The notes under the pieces: model-generated | The model's database searches: none | Told to the model about the DNA's origin: nothing | The model's input: the letters and a program-made list of their open reading frames with translations, nothing else | Made by a program: the position numbers and the translations under genes | Shown: positions 51,549-63,733 of the stretch, piece by piece | Layout: each line of letters starts with the position of its first letter | Position numbering within the stretch: the first letter of the stretch is position 1 | Origin: Malachius bipustulatus | Lineage: Eukaryota > Arthropoda > Insecta > Coleoptera > Melyridae | Assembly (NCBI GenBank): GCA_910589415.1 | Contig: OU342636.1 | Coordinates: 8,290,437 to 8,354,436, forward strand | DNA length: 64,000 nucleotides | Direction: 5' to 3'

Positions 51549-51748
51549 GGAGTTCGCAGACGAAAGTGGGACTGCGGGAGTGAACAGATCCGAGTACGAT
51601 AAGTAGTTGTACACAAGTAGGGTAATGCATGAATCGAAACACGTCAGTTAGTGTTCACTGTTCATGCATTTCCCGCTGCACAAATAGCTCCCCCGCTCGG
51701 ATCTCTCCACTCCCGCTTCAGCAGTCCCACGTTGATCTGCGAACACCG
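51549..51748. mobile_element. MITE family A, copy 2
   Basis: Inverted repeats of about 45 bp (AGTTCGCAGAC...ACTGCGGGAG at the left, its near complement ending CTGCGAACACC at the right). The core matches copy 1 at 47715-47871. Confidence 0.68.
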
Positions 51749-52759
51749 AATACGATTTTACCTTCGCATGTAATTTTCAAAATGAAAAATTACTTTTTCG
51801 TGCCATTTAATAAAGCTTCCAAAAATGTTTTCGTGAGATCCTTTAGACGAGCGACGTCATGTGATACCATTGTGGCATACTGTGGTGGTAACGCTATCTC
51901 TCGACAGTCCTAGGTTATAACGCCCCTGAAAGTCCCGTCAGGCATCCCACAGGTAAACGGAACATTGACTCGTCTCGAGCGGTTTTCTCTTGGAAGAACA
52001 CTCCTGCAAGTTAATTGATGTCCGTGTACTGGACCAGCTTTAAGCTACTCTAAGACGGCCGCAAAAGACTGGAGCGATATATCTTTATCTTCCGGCAGCG
52101 TGCCGTCTCTGAAAGTGTTGATAGTGGCTGTGATAACGGTACTAACAGCATCTGTTACGTTGCAAGAAGTTCTAAGGTTCTGCTGCAACAGCATGGTTCA
52201 GAAAGGTTATCAGTTGATCGAAAAGGCCAATGAATCTTTATTGTCACAATCTCAGCTCACACAGTTGTAGTTGTATGAGGCAAAAATGACCCAGAAGCAC
52301 TTGGCAGTGTGGTAAAGGCTTCGCCCCTATGAGAAAATTCAGCCACACCAACCCAGCGCGATACACCCAAAATTGTTTAATAAAAATCGAAGGCAAACTT
52401 AAAAGCAGAGGTAGGTCAAAGACGGAGGCAAAATGAAAAAATGAAAAAATGAATCGCGGAATACTTTGGTACGCCACTGGGTCTACTGATGTTCGCAACT
52501 AGGTCTGAGGAGCTTAGGTTACCCGACACACGGGCCTTCGGATTGAACCCGAAGGCCAAATGCTAGAATATCTGCGTTCAATTTGGATATAAGATTTAAT
52601 GAAATTAATAATTGGTAATCGGATGGCGGTAAATAATGGCGAGACTCGAGGAGTGCCTTATTACCTTTATAATAATTATTCTTAGTTAAGAAATAATATA
52701 CTTTTTTAAAAGAGGGAGCATTAACTGTGTAGATACGATACAGTAGCTCCACTTTGGTA
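51749..52759. other. No gene recognised
   Basis: A GGGCCTTCGG / CCGAAGGCC hairpin lies at about 52531-52557. The open frames in the minus strand here do not resemble known proteins. Confidence 0.35.
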
Positions 52760-52929
52760 ATTTGGCTTCGAGACCTAGTTCATTTATCCAGACACAAATT
52801 TTAAAGTTATAAATAGTTTAATTAACGAGCACAAGCAACTATGTCGAGCAGGGATTCGAATCCAGACCATGACATCGTCAACGGCTTAACAGTCAATCAG
52901 CGACTTAAACCGCCGAGCTACAACCCGCG
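52760..52929 (-). mobile_element. tRNA-derived SINE
   Basis: On the minus strand the sequence begins GGGTTGTAGCTCGGCGGTTT, with a box A (TAGCTCGGCGG, 52920-52910) and a box B (GGATTCGAATCC, 52863-52852) 47 bases apart, as in a polymerase III promoter. A tRNA-unrelated body follows. It does not fold as a proper tRNA, so it is a SINE or a tRNA pseudogene. The 3' end is approximate. Confidence 0.72.
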
Positions 52930-54304
52930 TTAAATTACAGACTTGTTATTAAACAAAACGAAAGTGAAAACAAATATACGAATATGCGTTGGAGATGCTT
53001 GGGAGAACATTGTATCGACTAGTGTTTCTTTTTCCACTCGGGGCCGATTTTATTTATCCGGAAGCCCATACAATCAACCTTAAATCTCTTACCCGGCCAC
53101 CATGTTACCGTCCCCTTTTAATGCTGGATTCTTTAACTCATCTGGTCTACTTAATAACCCATCACTCCACCAGCCAGTGGAATTTTGTTTTTATTCCTAT
53201 TCCCAGATGCGTCACGGCTTCTTATCTTACCACCACCTGGTAGGTGGTATGCTAATTGCACACTTCTAGTCTGGATTCCTGGCTTCGCGTCTTATCGCCC
53301 CTACCTAATATACTAATAGTGTTCCTCCAAAAGTTTCACAGTTATCTTTTAATTTGTTGGTAACATTGTTGCTTATGTAGGGCAGTGATTAGTTTCCCTT
53401 TATTAATAATAATAATTAATGACCGGTTGGTCCTTTTAGTTACTTTCCTGTTGAAAAGAAGGTCGCAGGCGCTACCCGTTCTTGTTCATTACAGGACGTT
53501 AACTGTACCATACGAAGATAATAACTCGGTACTTTCGGTCGTGGGCCGTAACTGTTGTTAAGGTAATTATGTAGAAACAATTTAGTTCCTAAATTTGTAG
53601 ATAAAGTAAAAGATAATCGGTAAGAAAACTTATGTAGGGTACAGGTGAGGCTTCTCTCGTTCATCCGACACCAGCGCCTGCATACATCGTTAAGCCTCTT
53701 ACCCCTAGTTCTAGCTTCATTACTCTGACCACTGTTCTGGATGGCTTCGCCACCCTTATTTCACCTGACCTTTCCTCCATTCGCCACTTCACGCGCGTCT
53801 GTTTTTCTCTCTTTCTAGTTATATCATTTTAGGTACGTACGATGCCCACTACGTGATATCGCAGTCGCAGACTCGCGACTGGCCCAAGGTCCGTGAATTT
53901 AAACACGCTGTCATTTGGAGAAGGTTGTTAACAATTTTTGCTTGATAAAATAATTTTTATTTTGGCGTTAAAATGCGCGTAAATAGATTTTAACCCCGCT
54001 AATGCGTTTCAAGACTGTTATGGCTCGTTTGTGTTCATTTAAGTTCGTTTGCGATGTTTGCTTTGACTTATTTGCGTGTTTGCTCTGTTCATAAAGACGT
54101 TTCATAAAAAAACTAATATGACACACTTTTGATAATTTTATTTACGTGAAAATCTGATTTCATAAGTTGAATTATAATAATAATATTAAGAGTAAGTAGT
54201 ACAAATAATGTGTTTGACATTAATTAAAAAATGTATAATATATGTCTAATATAAATATCTAATTGGAATTATCACAGAAAATCGGTTTATTGCCACACAT
54301 TCTT
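52930..54304. other. No gene recognised
   Basis: 3' flank of the transporter gene. On the minus strand a polyadenylation signal AATAAA (54291-54286) lies 14 bases after the transporter stop codon. Confidence 0.45.
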
Positions 54305-54354
54305 TCATTGAGCTTTGCCATTAAGTGGGTTCGTCTCGTTAATCACACCATTTA
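54305..54354 (-). CDS. Transporter exon 8 (last visible)
   Basis: Acceptor TTTGTTACAG. Encodes the short C-terminal tail VNGVINETNPLNGKAQ and the stop. Confidence 0.85.
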
Positions 54355-57300
54355 CTGTAACAAAAAATATTAATTAATAAATTGACTAAGCAAAATTTTT
54401 TCAAAAAGTTGTTTGGGAATAAATTACCTGGCGGTTTCTGATCTGAGGCTTCCTCATCATTCCATGGTTGCACTTCCCCAGAACCAAATATAACAAAAAC
54501 TGTATTCGTCACGATCCATATGCTGGCGGACACGTAAAACACCACTCGCCACTGCGATATGTCATCCTGAAAAAATAATTGCAAGCTATTAAAACCATAG
54601 ACTCTCACATGATAGTCTGTTACAAGAGTAAAACGTAATAGCGTAGCGACGAATAATTTTTTTCATGACTCTAAGAGATAGAAAGGACTGACCTGATCAG
54701 AGACGATAAAGTGAACGAAGAGCGGTCCTAGTAGTGAGCAGATATTTGATAGACAGTTGGTGATACCCATCATGGTGGCGGCGTGGTTTGGCGAGAGGTC
54801 CATATGGTTCACGTTGTAGCCGCAGTAGGTTCCCGAGTTTAAACCGACAGCTGCTACCAGGAGCACCACAGCGACGGCTCGTAGCTCCAGGGGCACGTAG
54901 CCTAACGCTATCAGCGAAAGAGCCGGAATATAAAGACCTGGAAACCAACACGTAAAATGTAACATCTAGAGAGGAATCAAGAAAGTTTTTATACACTTAC
55001 CGATTGAGTTTTCAATCTTCCTAGTCGTACCCACACTGGCGTATTTTTTCACAATCAGGTAATCTCCCATTGCACCGAAAATGAAACTGAGAACCCATAA
55101 CGCGAGATAAGGTAAAGCGGAGTACAGACTATTCTGAAAAGAAAAATTTAAATTAAAAATAGTTTTTTCTATTTTGTTTTTCTTAAATAAAAGTTTCGAG
55201 TTAATTTTGTCATATTGTAAAAATGTCTATGCCCAAATTTTCATGTACCTAAATTTACAATATTCTAAATTATTAAGGATGAAAAATAAGTTTTGAAATG
55301 TCAGCTTTTCCACCTATTCTACATGGTGCGGCAGCATAACTTCCTTTTTTTCAAAATGCACTAAAACCCATTTTATAAATTGGAATTCTTTCACGTATAG
55401 GTAGGTACATATTTAGTGTTTTGTTTTGCATACTTTTGAAAATCATGTGTGTAGATGACGCCCCCTATTACCCATTCACTGAAAAAGCCAATTTATGTTT
55501 TTTTCATGACCGTTACCAGCATATCAGCGAGTATGTCGGAAATTTCTGCCCGAATGTTGGCCTTCAGATCTTGAAGGGCTTGGGCGGTTAACATAAACGT
55601 GGGATTTCAAAAAAGCGGCACAAAAAATTTGAAAGGGCCAAATCGGGGAAGCGGGCTGGCCACTCAAAATTGCCACTTATCGAAACGAGGCGCTCCGGGA
55701 AGTGTCCCCGAAACATCTATCGATACCCTTGAACTGTGAGCCATTGCTCCGTCCTGTCGAAACCAAATATCTCCTAAGTTTGATTCGTGATGTCGTAAAA
55801 AAAATTGCTCCGACATGTTCACATGCCGGTCTGAGTTCGCTGTCACTGTGAATTCATTGTCTTCAAAAAACCAAGAACCAACAATCCCAGCTGAGAAAAT
55901 TGCACACCACATTGTGACTTTAGATGAATGCAAAGACCTTTCTGCTTCTTGATGCATCTACTCAGGTGAAAATGTCACATGCACCAAATAGCACCAAAGT
56001 AACAGCAACTGAGATCGGAACTTGAACTTGGCTATCAATTCGTAATTGCCACCTAATCTACGACTGTTGCTTTATTTTACACTAATAAAGCCGCTAAAAC
56101 TCAATTTATACCTTTAATGAGACTCTATATAGTGATAATAACTCCTAGGTACCTTTCAAGGCGTTGAAGACGTAGTGGCTACTAGTATAATAATCATGCA
56201 CAAAGTGTTTGGAACTCAAAGGTGGCAAATAGGTGGCAAACTAATGTTACTAAAATGCGTCTTAAAAGTTCCATTTACTTCAAAGTAGTTTTGATAGTCG
56301 CCACGACATTCTGGGAACTCTTAACTGAGTATTCACAGTTATGGGACCAGTTAGTAATATTTAGTGATAGCAGTTATGTTTCTGCAACCTGTAGAAATGG
56401 GTGTATCCCTGCATTGTTACTATGTAGTCAGGAACCATTCAAATTAACCATCAAGTAATTTCCGCCATAGAGTTCCGGTGACAACTGTATCCATGTAACA
56501 TAATTTTTATAATGTTGGCGACGAGCTGGCGACTGAGATTGAAAATGGAGTCCACAAGTTTACCAACGCCAAAAAAAAGTAAAAGTTACAGATATTCGAC
56601 AACAGTGTGAACAGATCAAGAAAGAGTGTGACTATTAAAAAATAAGCCGTGAGACAAAACAAGCACTATCAGAGAGAGTAGTGAAATTCCAGGAAAGTCG
56701 CTGAGACCATTCTCGAAGCCACTTCGCCGAAATGGCGACGGATGTGGAACGTAACCGTGCGAGTTGCGGGCACCACTCAGGAACGTTATAGGCACCACAA
56801 AATCATTCCCAATTTTGAAGTTTGGCACGTATTAGCAACGTTCCTAGAACGTGCCCGTGACCAGTGGCAAAATACTTAAAGGTTCCTTGGGTAGTCGCCT
56901 CTACGTTGCAACGACCAATTGTGCTGCTTGGGGAGTTCCTCCGAGCATTGCACTCGCGTTTGAAGAGTTCCTGCACAATCGCCAACTTGTGTCACTGGTA
57001 ATGAAGGCCATCGTGAAGAATTGGCCTCACTGTACGATCGTTTACTCCAAGGGCACTGAACGTACGTTTGTGCGCAGAAAGCCGTGGTGATCGTAAGATT
57101 GAAGCTCTCGCTTCTTCAAATCTGATGGGCGGAGGGACTCCAGTTCTTCGACTTACTGAACGTAGTCTTCTACTCGCGATTTCACTGAACGTGGTTACCC
57201 ATATCAAAAATTGATTTTCGATCCAAGACAGGCCCCGATGGGGCTACATCAAAGCCATTTCGGAGGGCACGACGGGTTGCGATCACAGAGTCTCCTTCGG

Positions 57301-59934
57301 ATAAGTAGGCTTCGACGGCAAAGCCAGGGTGCTTACTGTTCCAACGCATGATGGCATTGAGCGGGGAGCAAACAAAACTGTAGAACTGGCCTGTCCAATG
57401 GGAGTGGACACACACTCCGCTACCACCTCTGCAGCCCGAATGGCGTTATTTGCAAAAAATTGAGTTATTCTGCCGCACCTTGTATATTAGGAATATATTA
57501 TTGAATTCGCACCTTGTATATTAGTGTAAGTTGTGTTACATCGAAATATTTTTTAACTAAGAATCTTGAATTTTTTACCATGGACCATTATGAAACAGCC
57601 TGTAGGATGACTTTTCCTGATTTATGATCGACTATGAAATTTTGATAATAGTTGCGTTTTATTACCTAAGCACCCACTATAAGTAAGAAGTTATGGGGGT
57701 TCTGAGCCACTCCCATGGCGTTCTTCTAGAGGTCAGCTGGAAATGTCACAAGGGCAGGCCGAGGAAGTCAAGTTACAGTTGAAAGTGTGTCACATCCGAC
57801 CTGATTTCGTTGGCCTATTTCCCCCTCGTGACCTTTCCAGCTGACCTACTTTCACCGGTAACTTCTAGAAAAACACCACCGGAGTGGCTCAGAGCTCCCC
57901 ATAACTATTGACTTATATTACATTGTTGTCAGTGATAATAAATAAACGTTGTATAATAATCACTTACAGATCTCATGTCGTATCTCAATACACGGTTCAT
58001 GTATGTCGGCATCTCGGTCATTAGAGTCCAGAACCCCCAGTTTTGCCCGCAGTGCACTACCAGTAAGGCCCAGACCGGGATCGATGTCACCATTTTCAAC
58101 CAAGGAGTCGGCATTGTCTGTTTCGATAGAAATAAAATAAATTTAAAATACATGCAGGACATACTGACCAACAATAATTGAAGATAAGAATATTCGGGGT
58201 CTTACACTAGGGGCATCCTCTATCTATATGAGAATTAGAGGGAAGATTATTTAATCAATATCCCAAATGATAAACCAGCTTTGCTCTCAATACTATATAG
58301 GTTTTGATAAAGAAACCACATTGGCATTTGAGTGGTACTCGTATTTTGAATTAGGACATGATCTGACTAAAATTCACTGCTTGCAGCTTTTTCTTTGAGA
58401 ACTACTAGTCAACAATCAGACATCAAAAAAATAACTATAACAAGTGCAATGTCATCGTGGTTCCTTTTCTAATACAGGCATTATTCCTATTCAGTTGAGC
58501 TCAGCTTTATTACACATTCTTTAAGAATAGAAGATAAAAATGTGAGTCTTGCTCATTCTCTCTTATTTTATTATGAAGTAATTAAATGTTAATGGAAAAA
58601 GTAGGTACTCAAAAGAGGACATATGTGAATAATTCTAAAACGGGTAACACAGCAAGTATATACATTAAGTAAGTTATTATACTCCAAGCTAGAGCCGTTG
58701 ATGAACCTGACCTGACAGGCATCAAGAGCAATTTCCAAAATCTCTCTTTTTTATAAAATAAACGGAGTGCACTAAGTCATGACCAACGTTGATTACATTT
58801 TTGTGGAAGGTTCCGTTAATAAAAGAGAATGAAAAAGTCCTCATTTGATTAATGTTACTTACTTTCGAAACATATTAATTTTTATAGTTAAAATGTGAGA
58901 CCTTTTTGTTACTGCTTCGCTTTGACCCTTCGATGTAAAGTAGTTCCTCACTAGAGATGCCCTTGTAGTCTTCGGGTGAGTCAGCGCCGTAATAGGCCAT
59001 CAAAAGCACCCAAAAGATGCCCAGGATTGAGTACACGTAAAAGACCCCCGGCCATCCCCACTTGGATGCGGAAATCTGACCGGAAACCAAAGTTGATACC
59101 ACAGTACCCAGTGAACCCCCTGCCGACAGATATAGAGTTCTGTTTTTATGATGAGCGTTGTTAATTTCATTTCAATTATTTCAATAATATGATAATTCTT
59201 ATTGCAAAACCTGGAAAGTCTAGTCTACACGTGGATGTGGAAACCAGGTTTTCCTTTGCATACCTAATTATTCTTCCAAAACAATACAATAAAACTACAG
59301 ACCTGTATAAACGAAAGTTCCTAGTCTGGATCTCTCCTCGAGTGGCACCCAATTGCTGAGCATGTGATGTACGGACGGAAATATGAATCCTTGTGCGAAG
59401 CCTTGGACTATGCGCGCCCCCATGACGCCATTTTCACCCAAAAGTTCCGCTGCGATGGGGATAGCGGCATTGAGACATGCGCAGACGCTCATCATACCAA
59501 CCAGAAACCACTTGGGACCGTACCGCTTGGCCAATTGTCCGGCACCGATTTGAGGGAAAATGTAGCCCCAGAAAAAGGAAGAAAGCACAACGGAGTTTTG
59601 GTCCCACGATTCGTACACCTGGGGATATATTTTATTGCTTGGTATTTGATAGCACCTACATAAATATACATATTATAACTTTGTAAGTTTTCCTCAATAC
59701 CAAATGTAAAATCTAGCTAAAGACTGACTTTCTTAGAATCTTTTAATGTTGAATTTGAACCATTTCGTTTGATAATTTTTTGATTAATACTCACCGGTAT
59801 GTCAGGGTTTGAACTGGAGTTAGGAGTTGTCATAGCCACGATTCCCACATTCAGGTTGACCCGAATTCCATAAGCAAGGAATACCAGGAGGAAGTTGAGT
59901 AATACTTGCAAATGTCTTACACCCAGAGTAAATT
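54305..59934 (-). CDS. SLC17-type MFS transporter (inorganic phosphate cotransporter-like), 5' incomplete
   Basis: Eight visible exons: 59934-59795, 59618-59303, 59119-58902, 58117-57968, 55133-55001, 54937-54693, 54566-54428, 54354-54305 (stop TGA). Phases agree at all seven junctions. About 465 residues give a 12-segment MFS membrane protein. Diagnostic for the SLC17 family: RVNLNVGIVAM in the first segment, the loop GAGQLAKRYGPKW (MFS motif A), GFIFPSVHHMLSNWVPLEER, NWGFWTLMTEMPTYM after the central loop, and a short hydrophilic C-terminus. The family moves organic or inorganic anions with Na+ or H+, commonly at the plasma membrane or in vesicles; the substrate here is unknown. The start exon should lie above 59940. 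The 2.8-kb fourth intron holds two dead transposases and a MITE. Confidence 0.9.
54428..54566 (-). CDS. Transporter exon 7
   Basis: Acceptor TTTTTTCAG, donor GTAATT. Encodes DDISQWRVVFYVSASIWIVT and the last membrane segment, then an acidic tail. Confidence 0.88.
54693..54937 (-). CDS. Transporter exon 6
   Basis: Acceptor GGTTTCCAG, donor GTCAGT. Encodes two to three membrane segments, including GLNSGTYCGYNVNHMDLSPN, a well-conserved SLC17 stretch, and GITNCLSNICSLLGPL. Confidence 0.9.
55001..55133 (-). CDS. Transporter exon 5
   Basis: Acceptor TTTCTTTTCAG, donor GTAAGT. Encodes NSLYSALPYLALWVLSFIFG and a basic loop. Confidence 0.9.
55500..55960 (-). pseudogene. Mariner transposase fragment in transporter intron
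   Basis: Encodes KVTMWCAIFSAGIVGSWFFE, then the second catalytic motif WFRQDGAMAHSS and, after a frameshift, EWPARFPDLALSNF, where the third Asp has been lost. The N-terminal half is missing. Related to the DD41D group here. Confidence 0.75.
55961..56800. other. Intron DNA, no gene
   Basis: Part of the transporter's fourth intron. No reading frame resembles a known protein. Confidence 0.45.
56800..57345 (-). pseudogene. Mariner-like transposase N-terminal relic
   Basis: Pieces in shifted frames on the minus strand: AVEAYLSEGDSVIATRRALR (N-terminal helix-turn-helix, DUF4817-like), ASILRSPRLSAHKRTFSALG and then VRPILHDGLHYQ, and MAIVQELFKRECNARR. The order is that of the transposase DNA-binding domain. 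No catalytic residue remains. Confidence 0.7.
57678..57917. mobile_element. MITE in transporter intron
   Basis: Inverted repeats of about 85 bp: ATAAGTAAGAAGTTATGGGG...CTGAGCCACTCC at the left, near complement at the right. Non-coding, 240 bp, 50 bp from exon 4. Confidence 0.7.
57968..58117 (-). CDS. Transporter exon 4
   Basis: Acceptor ATCGAAACAG, donor GTAAGT. 50 codons, TMPTPWLKMVTSIPVWALLV and NWGFWTLMTEMPTYM: a signature region of SLC17 proteins. Confidence 0.92.
58902..59119 (-). CDS. Transporter exon 3
   Basis: Acceptor TCTGTCGGCAG, donor GTCTCA. Encodes GGSLGTVVSTLVSGQISASK, WPGVFYVYSILGIFWVLLMA and the start of the central loop. Confidence 0.9.
59303..59618 (-). CDS. Transporter exon 2
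   Basis: Acceptor TATATCCCCAG, donor GTCTGT. 105 codons: VVLSSFFWGYIFPQIGAGQL, MFS motif A (GQLAKRYGPKW) and IVQGFAQGFIFPSVHHMLSN. Confidence 0.92.
59795..59934 (-). CDS. Transporter exon 1 (first visible)
   Basis: Acceptor TTGTTTCAG before 59934 and donor GTGAGT. Encodes GVRHLQVLLNFLLVFLAYGI and RVNLNVGIVAM. It begins two bases into a codon, so a start-codon exon lies upstream. Confidence 0.88.
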
Positions 59935-59940
59935 CTGAAA

Positions 59941-60766
59941 CAACAGTAAACGTAAATAATAAGAAATCATTTTGTGGATTTACTGTAAATTATTACTGCA
60001 CTACAATATAGTTAAAGAATCAAAGAACGCAAGCAAATCTTTCGTCAATCATTTTTTTGTGTGATTGCTACATTTTGGTATAGGCAGAGTTTTATGGGGT
60101 ACGTAAAGTACTTCAAGATTGTGACGCATCAGTGAACAGGGAAGATTTGCACATAGATTTAGAAGGTTTGTTTCTGGTGAAGGTCCACGAAGGTAGAAAA
60201 AAGTAAAAGTGTAACGCGTGATCGGAAAGGGATTCTGTTTTCTTTTGTAAAACTAAACATTTTCTGTTAGTATGAAGTAAGCTGTCACGTTCTAACTCGC
60301 AAACAAAATGATCATAGAAGGTCAGGATAAGTGAATATATTCATTTAGAAAGTGCTTCGATAAATTCCAAGCTCATTCAATTTGGTCGAAAATTTCAGAA
60401 CTCCGTAAAATGGCCCTCTGGGCACAAAGGATGTGAAACGGAGTTGGTGGCGGGGTCGGTGTTGACGGAATTTACGATATAATGTGTAAATTTGAGATGG
60501 TATGACCCCAGAATAGAATAAATCAGAAGCTAAACTCGCCGGCGGTGCCTTTGATCTTTTAGAGACAAGCCACACCTCTAGGCGCCGAGTAAATCTCCAT
60601 GGACCATGGCACAACAGCCCGGAATCAATTAAGTTTTCAGCGCGCTGAAGAGTTTATGCGCCACTTACGCAAAACAGGCACTAAAAACACACTGACAAGA
60701 TTAAAATCTTTATCTGCTTTTGATGGGAATAAAAATGGGTGCATTTGCTATTTCCACGTCATTATA
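59941..60766. other. Transporter 5' region; start exon not found
   Basis: Should contain the first exon and perhaps the promoter of the transporter, but I cannot identify them. Confidence 0.4.
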
Positions 60767-61474
60767 CAGGGTGTCTCAAAATTGACGCCCGTGCTCTTGA
60801 GATTCGATTAATGGAGCTAAAAAAAATTGAAAATGGAGAGTGAAAAATTTTCCGTTTGCGCTTGCGTTTCGTTTAAAAGTTATTGTTGAAAAGAGACAAA
60901 ATTTACCATTTCAACAAAAAAAAAGTTGCATGAGAATTTACCACTACCATTGCTTGATGAAGTTCCATTGATATTCCGATTAAACTGTTGGTTCCAGCAT
61001 GATGGTGCACTGGCACATTATGGGTTACAAGTGAGAAATTTCTTGAATGAAAATTTCCCAGGGAGGTGCATCGGAAGAGGTGGACCCATACCATGGCCTC
61101 CCAGATCGCCAGATCTGAAACCCCTGGATTTATTTTCCTGGGGCTACTTGAAAGAAAAAGTTTACCGTGATCCAGTTTTGAACGAAGAAGTTGTAGTAGC
61201 TCGTGTTCACGCTGCTGTGGCATTAATCTTCTACAAAGAGTTATTCGTGCTTCCATGATTGCTCGTGCAAATCTGTGGCTTGAATTAAGAGGTGACCTTT
61301 TTGAACAGATTCTGTGAGAACAAATGAATCTTCTTTTTTTTTAAATATCATTAGTTAGGTACTTCTAATAAAGTTTTGTTGAAATGTTAAATTTTTGCTC
61401 TTTTCAACAATAACTTTTCAACGATACGAAAATGGAAATCTCAAGAGCACGGGCGTCAATTTTGAGGCACCCTG
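60767..61474 (+). mobile_element. Internally deleted mariner with DD41D fragment
   Basis: The ends CAGGGTGTCTCAAAATTGAC and its complement are flanked by TA on both sides (60765-60766 and 61475-61476). 708 bp long. The transposase is reduced to its C-terminal part. Confidence 0.86.
60926..61258 (+). pseudogene. DD41D transposase C-terminal fragment
   Basis: Reads WFQHDGALAHYG (second Asp) and [20 protein letters not shown] (third Asp), with 41 residues between them. The N-terminal domain and first Asp are deleted. Confidence 0.85.
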
Positions 61475-61760
61475 TAACCCTGTATTTGAGAATTAATTGT
61501 TGAATGATTATTATGAAGAATCAGTCAGTGTCAGTAAAAAATATAAATAACAGAAAAACTACTGGGGAAAGGTATAGGGAATGTATACCCAGATTGATTT
61601 ACCAAATTGAAGATTTTTTTTCATTTAAGAAAAGGAATGGTGTCTCGACTGCAAAGGTCATTGACACCTACATAGTATACGAGTGTAACTTAGGTAGTAT
61701 TTAAAACACTGCGTTACAAGTTAGTTAATGTTAAATCAGTAGGTATGTACATGCTTCATT

Positions 61761-61961
61761 CTACAATATATTGTCCAAGTCAGTGATTTCCAAGAAGGTT
61801 AGAAGCTTTCCTATGTTCCCATTTTGCAACACATCTGGTAAGTTACTGTCCAGTTCGGCTTCTGTTCTTTGCTGGTTGTATTTTCGGCAGCTCACAATAA
61901 TATGTTCAACAGTTATAGCTGTATCACAGACGCCACATCTTGGGGGTGCCTCCCTCTTCAT
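61761..61961 (-). pseudogene. LINE pol C-terminal zinc region
   Basis: Reads MKREAPPRCGVCDTAITVEH and then IIVSCRKYNQQR, a Cys-x2-Cys...His...Cys tail of I/jockey-type pols. It ends at a stop. Confidence 0.75.
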
Positions 61962-62075
61962 GAGATACTCATGTGTGAGCTGGGTATGGCCGATTCTTAG
62001 TCTCCTGATGGCTACTGCTAAGCTTGCTTCGTGTATTTTCCAGTTTGAAGGATCTTGTGTTCGGGCGTATTTCCC

Positions 62076-63290
62076 TCAGTTTTGATGTTTGATGTGTCCA
62101 GTGATCCCTCCATATCTCCGCATGTTTCCGCTTGATGTACCTGAGAACGTCTTGAACAGGTTGGATTTGATTAACTGTTTCCAGTTTGGTTGCATTCTTT
62201 GCCACTTGATCCGCCTGTTCATTTCCTTCAATCCCACAGTGGGCTGGTGTCCACAGTTGCCTTCTGATGTAAGTTCGTGGATGCAGTATTGTCTTTGATC
62301 AGCTAAAGGGTCCTGAGTTGTTTTGTCTTTTATGGCTACTATTGCAGAGAGCGAGTCTGTGCTGATGACTACATTTTTGACTGAGGGGTGTATCTGGGTT
62401 TTGAGGACTTTCAATGTTGCATAACATTCGGCACTATGTACGCTACATAATGAGGGTAGTCTATATCCTCGAACGATTTCTGGTGTGACGACGCGGCAGC
62501 CAACTCCGTCCTCGCTCTTCGATGCGTAAATACGGTCGTTGATATTATCTGAGAGTTGGAGGGGCTTTATTAAGTGATCAACTGTTTGCCTGAATTCATC
62601 CCAGTTGGCTCTTGAAAGTGTCCAGTGCGGTTGTGTTGGAGCTTCTCTGTTGGTGTCTGCGGAGGAGATTATAATTGGGAAATGATTTTTGTCATGCAGG
62701 TCATCTAATGCGCTCCAGGTTAGTTCTGTGGCAAGTCGTGCATCACTTAGGCTTAGGTCTATGCTGGATAGGTAGCCGTTAGCTACGTTAAAGTGAGTGC
62801 TATGTTGTCTGAATTCGCGATGAAATGTCCTAATTCTCTTCCCTTCTTTGAAAGGTGTTCCGAGCCCCACAAAGGGTTATGTGCATTGAAATCGCAAACA
62901 AGGAGAAATCGTGTAGGTAACTGAATGATCAAATTGTCTAAGTCGTGATTTGTGATATCTATACTCGGGGAGATGTAAACACAGCATATTGTGATTCGAT
63001 TTGGACACCAGGAGCTCACTGCCACTGCTTCTAATCTGGTTTGAATGTTTAGCTGTGTTTGATAAATAGTATCATTAATGGAGATGGAAGTTCCGTTGCT
63101 AGCTCTGTTGCACTGGGTTCGTACTTGGTGATAACCTTCAAAATATTTAAGAGCAGGGGTGTGCTTTAAGGTGAGGTTGGTCTCTTGTGGCAGATGATAT
63201 CGATTTTATGGACGGCAGCGAGCAGTTTTATTTGTTCAATGCGCGGATAGAATCCACAGCAGTTCCATTGCAGAAGATTGAATTTTAATG
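62076..63290 (-). pseudogene. LINE endonuclease joined to RNase H
   Basis: 63290-63020: LQWNCCGFYPR start of the endonuclease after a frameshift. 63025-62783: CVYISPSIDITNHDLDNLII and FLLVCDFNAHNPLWGS. 62870-62076: the endonuclease end, then SKSEDGVGCRVVTPE and HSAECYATLKVLK, VISTDSLSAIVAI (RNase H). A frameshift in RNase H leads to AKNATKLETVNQ at 62205. Confidence 0.78.
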
Positions 63291-63733
63291 ATGTTAGCGA
63301 AGGAGTCTTGGTCGTCTTCGGTCTGAGTCATCTCATCTTGTGATTGCTGTGATGAGTCTTCTTCCAAGGGTAGTTGCAGTTGTATGTTGATCTTTCTTTT
63401 AATTCTGGTGATTCTATTTTTAAGGGCCCTTTCTGTCAGTTTAGGATAGATGTCATTCATGATTGCAACTAACTCTTGGGGGGTTTCGGTGAATCTTAGA
63501 GCTTTTGGAAGGGGGTCCGATGTGCCGTAGCTATTTTCTAGGAAGGATTTGAAGTTTAGTGGTGTTATCTTAAGTGTAGTTTTGTTTTCGGCTAAATATT
63601 GTTTTATTGCAGCGTACGCTGCTTCGCTTATGGTAGGGGCCCCGGGGGATTGTGTCGTTTTACGTTTCTTTCCTTTATTACCTGGCATTCTGTCCCTTCT
63701 GGTGAGTCGACTTGTGGTTGCAGGTGGGGGCAT
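63236..63733 (-). pseudogene. LINE ORF1 (gag-like)
   Basis: 165 open codons beginning at 63733; the reading frame probably continues upstream in shifted frames to the window edge (63950). The C-terminal part is polar and acidic (LPLEEDSSQQSQDEMTQTED). Assignment is from position before the endonuclease; no zinc knuckle remains. Confidence 0.55.

Noticed and set aside
52852..52920. True tRNA gene
   Set aside because: Box A and box B are present, but the acceptor and anticodon arms do not pair convincingly, so SINE is preferred.
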